Below, piece after piece: positions 62,249 to 64,000 of a DNA stretch of 64,000 nucleotides (positions are counted from its first letter, which is position 1; each line of letters begins with the position of its first letter). The stretch is taken from NCBI RefSeq assembly GCF_003096015.2, contig NZ_CP029185.2, forward strand, positions 124,001 through 188,000, written 5' to 3'. This stretch comes from Limnobaculum parvum (lineage in GTDB: Bacteria > Pseudomonadota > Gammaproteobacteria > Enterobacterales > Enterobacteriaceae). A program made the position numbers and the translations under genes. Below the pieces are notes generated by a model, which was given only the letters and a program-made list of their open reading frames with translations, was not told where the DNA came from and did not search any database.

Positions 62249-63658
62249 TTATTTCTCGTTAGGAAACACCAGATTCAGCACAATCGCAGTGATACCACCC
62301 GCAGCGATACCGGAAGAGAGCAGCGTTTTCAGCCACTCAGGTGCAAATTGTAGGATCTGCGGCTGCTGAGAAACACCAAGACCAACAGCCAGAGAAAGCG
62401 CCATAATCATAACCGCTCGGCGGTTCAGCGTTTCGCGGGAAACAATACGTACCCCTGAAGCAGCAATGGTGCCAAACATCACAATGGTGGCTCCGCCTAA
62501 AACCGGCTCTGGAATACTCAGTACAAAGCTACTGACAATGGGGAACAGGCCTAACAGCACCAGCATCAGGGAAACCACATAACCCACATAGCGGCTGGCA
62601 ACGCCAGTCAACTGAATAACGCCGTTATTCTGACCAAAACAGGAATTAGGAAAGGTATTAAACACCGCGGACAGCATAGAGTTCAGACCATTAGCCAGCA
62701 CACCGCCCTTTAGGCGCTTCATATATACAGGTCCTGCCACCGGTTGCTCTGAAACGTCAGAGGTTGCGGTAATATCGCCAATGGTTTCCAGCGAAGTGAT
62801 CATAAACACTAGCATCAGAGGAATGAGCAGCGTCCAGTCAATGCCAAGACCATAGTAAAGTGGGGTTGGCACCATAATCGTGTCATTTTCTACACTGACG
62901 CGTTCTGGCAACATACCCATAGACCAAGCCAACAGATAGCCAATCGCCATCGCAATCACTAGCGAAGAAACACGCAGATAGGGGTTCCGCTGGCGGTTAA
63001 GTAAAATAATTGTGGCTAATACCACGCCAGCTAACAGCAAGTTGCTGGGGGAGCCGAAAGTATTATTGGTTTCTGACATAGCACTGTAGCCACCACCGAT
63101 AGAGATCAGGCCTACCTGAATCAGCGACAGACCAATAATCATCACCACAATACCGGAAACCAGTGGTGTAATGACACGTTGAGCCAAATGAAGAATCCGC
63201 GACAGGAAAATCTCGGTGCAAGAGGCAAGCATCAGAGTACCAAACAGCGTCGCCATCATGGTCGGTACATCGGCACCGCCATTTTTCAATGCAGTTCCGC
63301 CCATAATTAATGGGGCAACGAAGTTAAAGCTGGTGCCCTGAATGGACAATAGACCTGATCCCACCGGTCCCCAAGTGCGAATTTGCAATAAAGACGCCAA
63401 ACCCGAAGCAAACAGTGACATGCTAATAATGTGCTGAGTATCTTTTGCGGGTAAGCCAAGGGCCTGACAAATCAACATCGCCGGTGTAATAACGGCAACG
63501 AACATCGCCAGCAAGTGCTGAAGTGCGGCAAACAGCGTTTGCGGCAATGGTGGGCAATCTTCAAGATGATAAATCAGTTCACTATTGGCAGCCGGTGCTG
63601 GCGTACTGATATTTTCGATATTACTGACAGCGTCGTGTGCGGGATGTAGGCTGGTCAT
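62249..63658 (-). CDS. xanP: Xanthine:H+ symporter XanP
   Basis: About 469 residues (E. coli 463) of the NAT/NCS2 purine family. Signatures are MFVAVITPAMLICQALGLP, WGPVGSGLLSIQGTSFNFVAP, the helix-8 motif FMITSLETIGDITATSDV and the helix-10 NAT motif in TFPNSCFGQNNGVIQLTGVASRYVG. The ATG at 63658 aligns with the family; the open frame extends 13 codons upstream to a start that is less likely. It is adjacent to yicH as in E. coli. Confidence 0.97.
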   Translation of the reverse strand: MTSLHPAHDAVSNIENISTPAPAANSELIYHLEDCPPLPQTLFAALQHLLAMFVAVITPAMLICQALGLPAKDTQHIISMSLFASGLASLLQIRTWGPVGSGLLSIQGTSFNFVAPLIMGGTALKNGGADVPTMMATLFGTLMLASCTEIFLSRILHLAQRVITPLVSGIVVMIIGLSLIQVGLISIGGGYSAMSETNNTFGSPSNLLLAGVVLATIILLNRQRNPYLRVSSLVIAMAIGYLLAWSMGMLPERVSVENDTIMVPTPLYYGLGIDWTLLIPLMLVFMITSLETIGDITATSDVSEQPVAGPVYMKRLKGGVLANGLNSMLSAVFNTFPNSCFGQNNGVIQLTGVASRYVGYVVSLMLVLLGLFPIVSSFVLSIPEPVLGGATIVMFGTIAASGVRIVSRETLNRRAVMIMALSLAVGLGVSQQPQILQFAPEWLKTLLSSGIAAGGITAIVLNLVFPNEK

Positions 63659-63828
63659 GATAAAAGTGAAGAACCTCTGAAGCTGCAAAGTGCGCATTTT
63701 AATGATTTTGAAAATTATAGCAACCGTTTGCGCTATCGTTTGCCTGAAATTATTTAATCGTGCGTATACCTGACTGTGCGGTGCAGATTTGCTGACGTTT
63801 GGTTAGCGATGGTTTGTCTGATGGATAA

Positions 63829-64000
63829 TCAGGCGTGAGTGTATCTTGAACTTTCTGGTAGCCAGCGCTCAATCAGTGCCTGAGCGTGCTGTGGGTGTTT
63901 CTGATGGATATAGCGTGCGGTGCGCTGTACTTCTGGGATCATGCTTTGATCTCGCATCAGGTCAGCCACTTTAAACTCGGTGATACCGGTCTGGCGGGTG
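63829..64000 (-). CDS. recG: ATP-dependent DNA helicase RecG, C-terminal end (5' part outside window)
   Basis: The last 56 codons, TRQTGITEFKVADLMRDQ through MIPEVQRTARYIHQKHPQ to ERWLPESSRYTHA, match the RecG C-terminus. RecG reverses stalled forks and branch-migrates D-loops and R-loops. The start lies beyond 64000. In E. coli gltS lies between recG and xanP; here it is absent. Confidence 0.95.
   Translation of the reverse strand, partial: TRQTGITEFKVADLMRDQSMIPEVQRTARYIHQKHPQHAQALIERWLPESSRYTHA

Overview
The window is chromosomal DNA from a gamma-proteobacterium of the order Enterobacterales. Gene content and local order follow the E. coli/Yersinia backbone in many blocks (tag-yiaC, glyQS, yihG-polA-spf-yihA-csrC-yihI-hemN, yshB-glnGLA-typA, yihX-yihY-dtd-fabY, yicH-xanP-recG, dgoRKADT, yidQ-ibpAB). 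The protein divergence and the block rearrangements suggest a lineage outside Enterobacteriaceae proper, possibly Budviciaceae (inference only). I see no prophage, transposase, CRISPR array, tRNA or rRNA.

Layout. 1-1371 is the 3' end of a giant Ig-like/RTX type I-secreted adhesin, followed by maeB. 4.4-7 kb holds a YegP-like protein, a GNAT acetyltransferase and an MFS transporter. 7.2-14.2 kb holds the specialised Hsp70 HscC and its J-protein/DUF1266 partners, with gabD between them. 14.5-22.3 kb carries a second MFS transporter, an orphan TRAP solute-binding protein and the complete D-galactonate system dgoRKAD plus dgoT, with an operator-like inverted repeat upstream. 22.6-27.6 kb holds yidR, kbp, an alpha-carbonic anhydrase, yidQ and the small heat-shock pair ibpA-ibpB, with a sigma32 promoter and two ROSE-like RNA thermometers. 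27.9-34 kb holds avtA, ghrB, an FtrA/GlxA-type regulator, yiaD with a short glycine-zipper paralogue, yiaC and tag. 34.1-39.9 kb holds glyQS, a DASS anion transporter and yihG.

40.6-56.4 kb is a replication, translation and nitrogen block: polA, the Spot 42 RNA, yihA, the CsrC regulatory RNA, yihI, a small membrane ORF, hemN, a GFA-type zinc protein, the 40-residue membrane protein YshB, the glnA-glnL-glnG nitrogen regulon with sigma54 and NtrC sites, typA and yiaY. 56.5-64 kb holds yidB, yihX, yihY, dtd, fabY, yicH, xanP and the 3' end of recG.

The least expected content is non-coding or very small. It includes CsrC with about 22 GGA motifs, Spot 42, yshB, paired ROSE thermometers, a dispersed intergenic repeat family (three copies, around 9.07, 22.39 and 47.85 kb), a 9-bp tandem repeat in a divergent promoter region, a GC-rich structured segment behind ibpB, and a decayed membrane-protein ORF between polA and spf. 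No wholly new multi-gene system is evident. The dispersed repeat is the best candidate for something undescribed.
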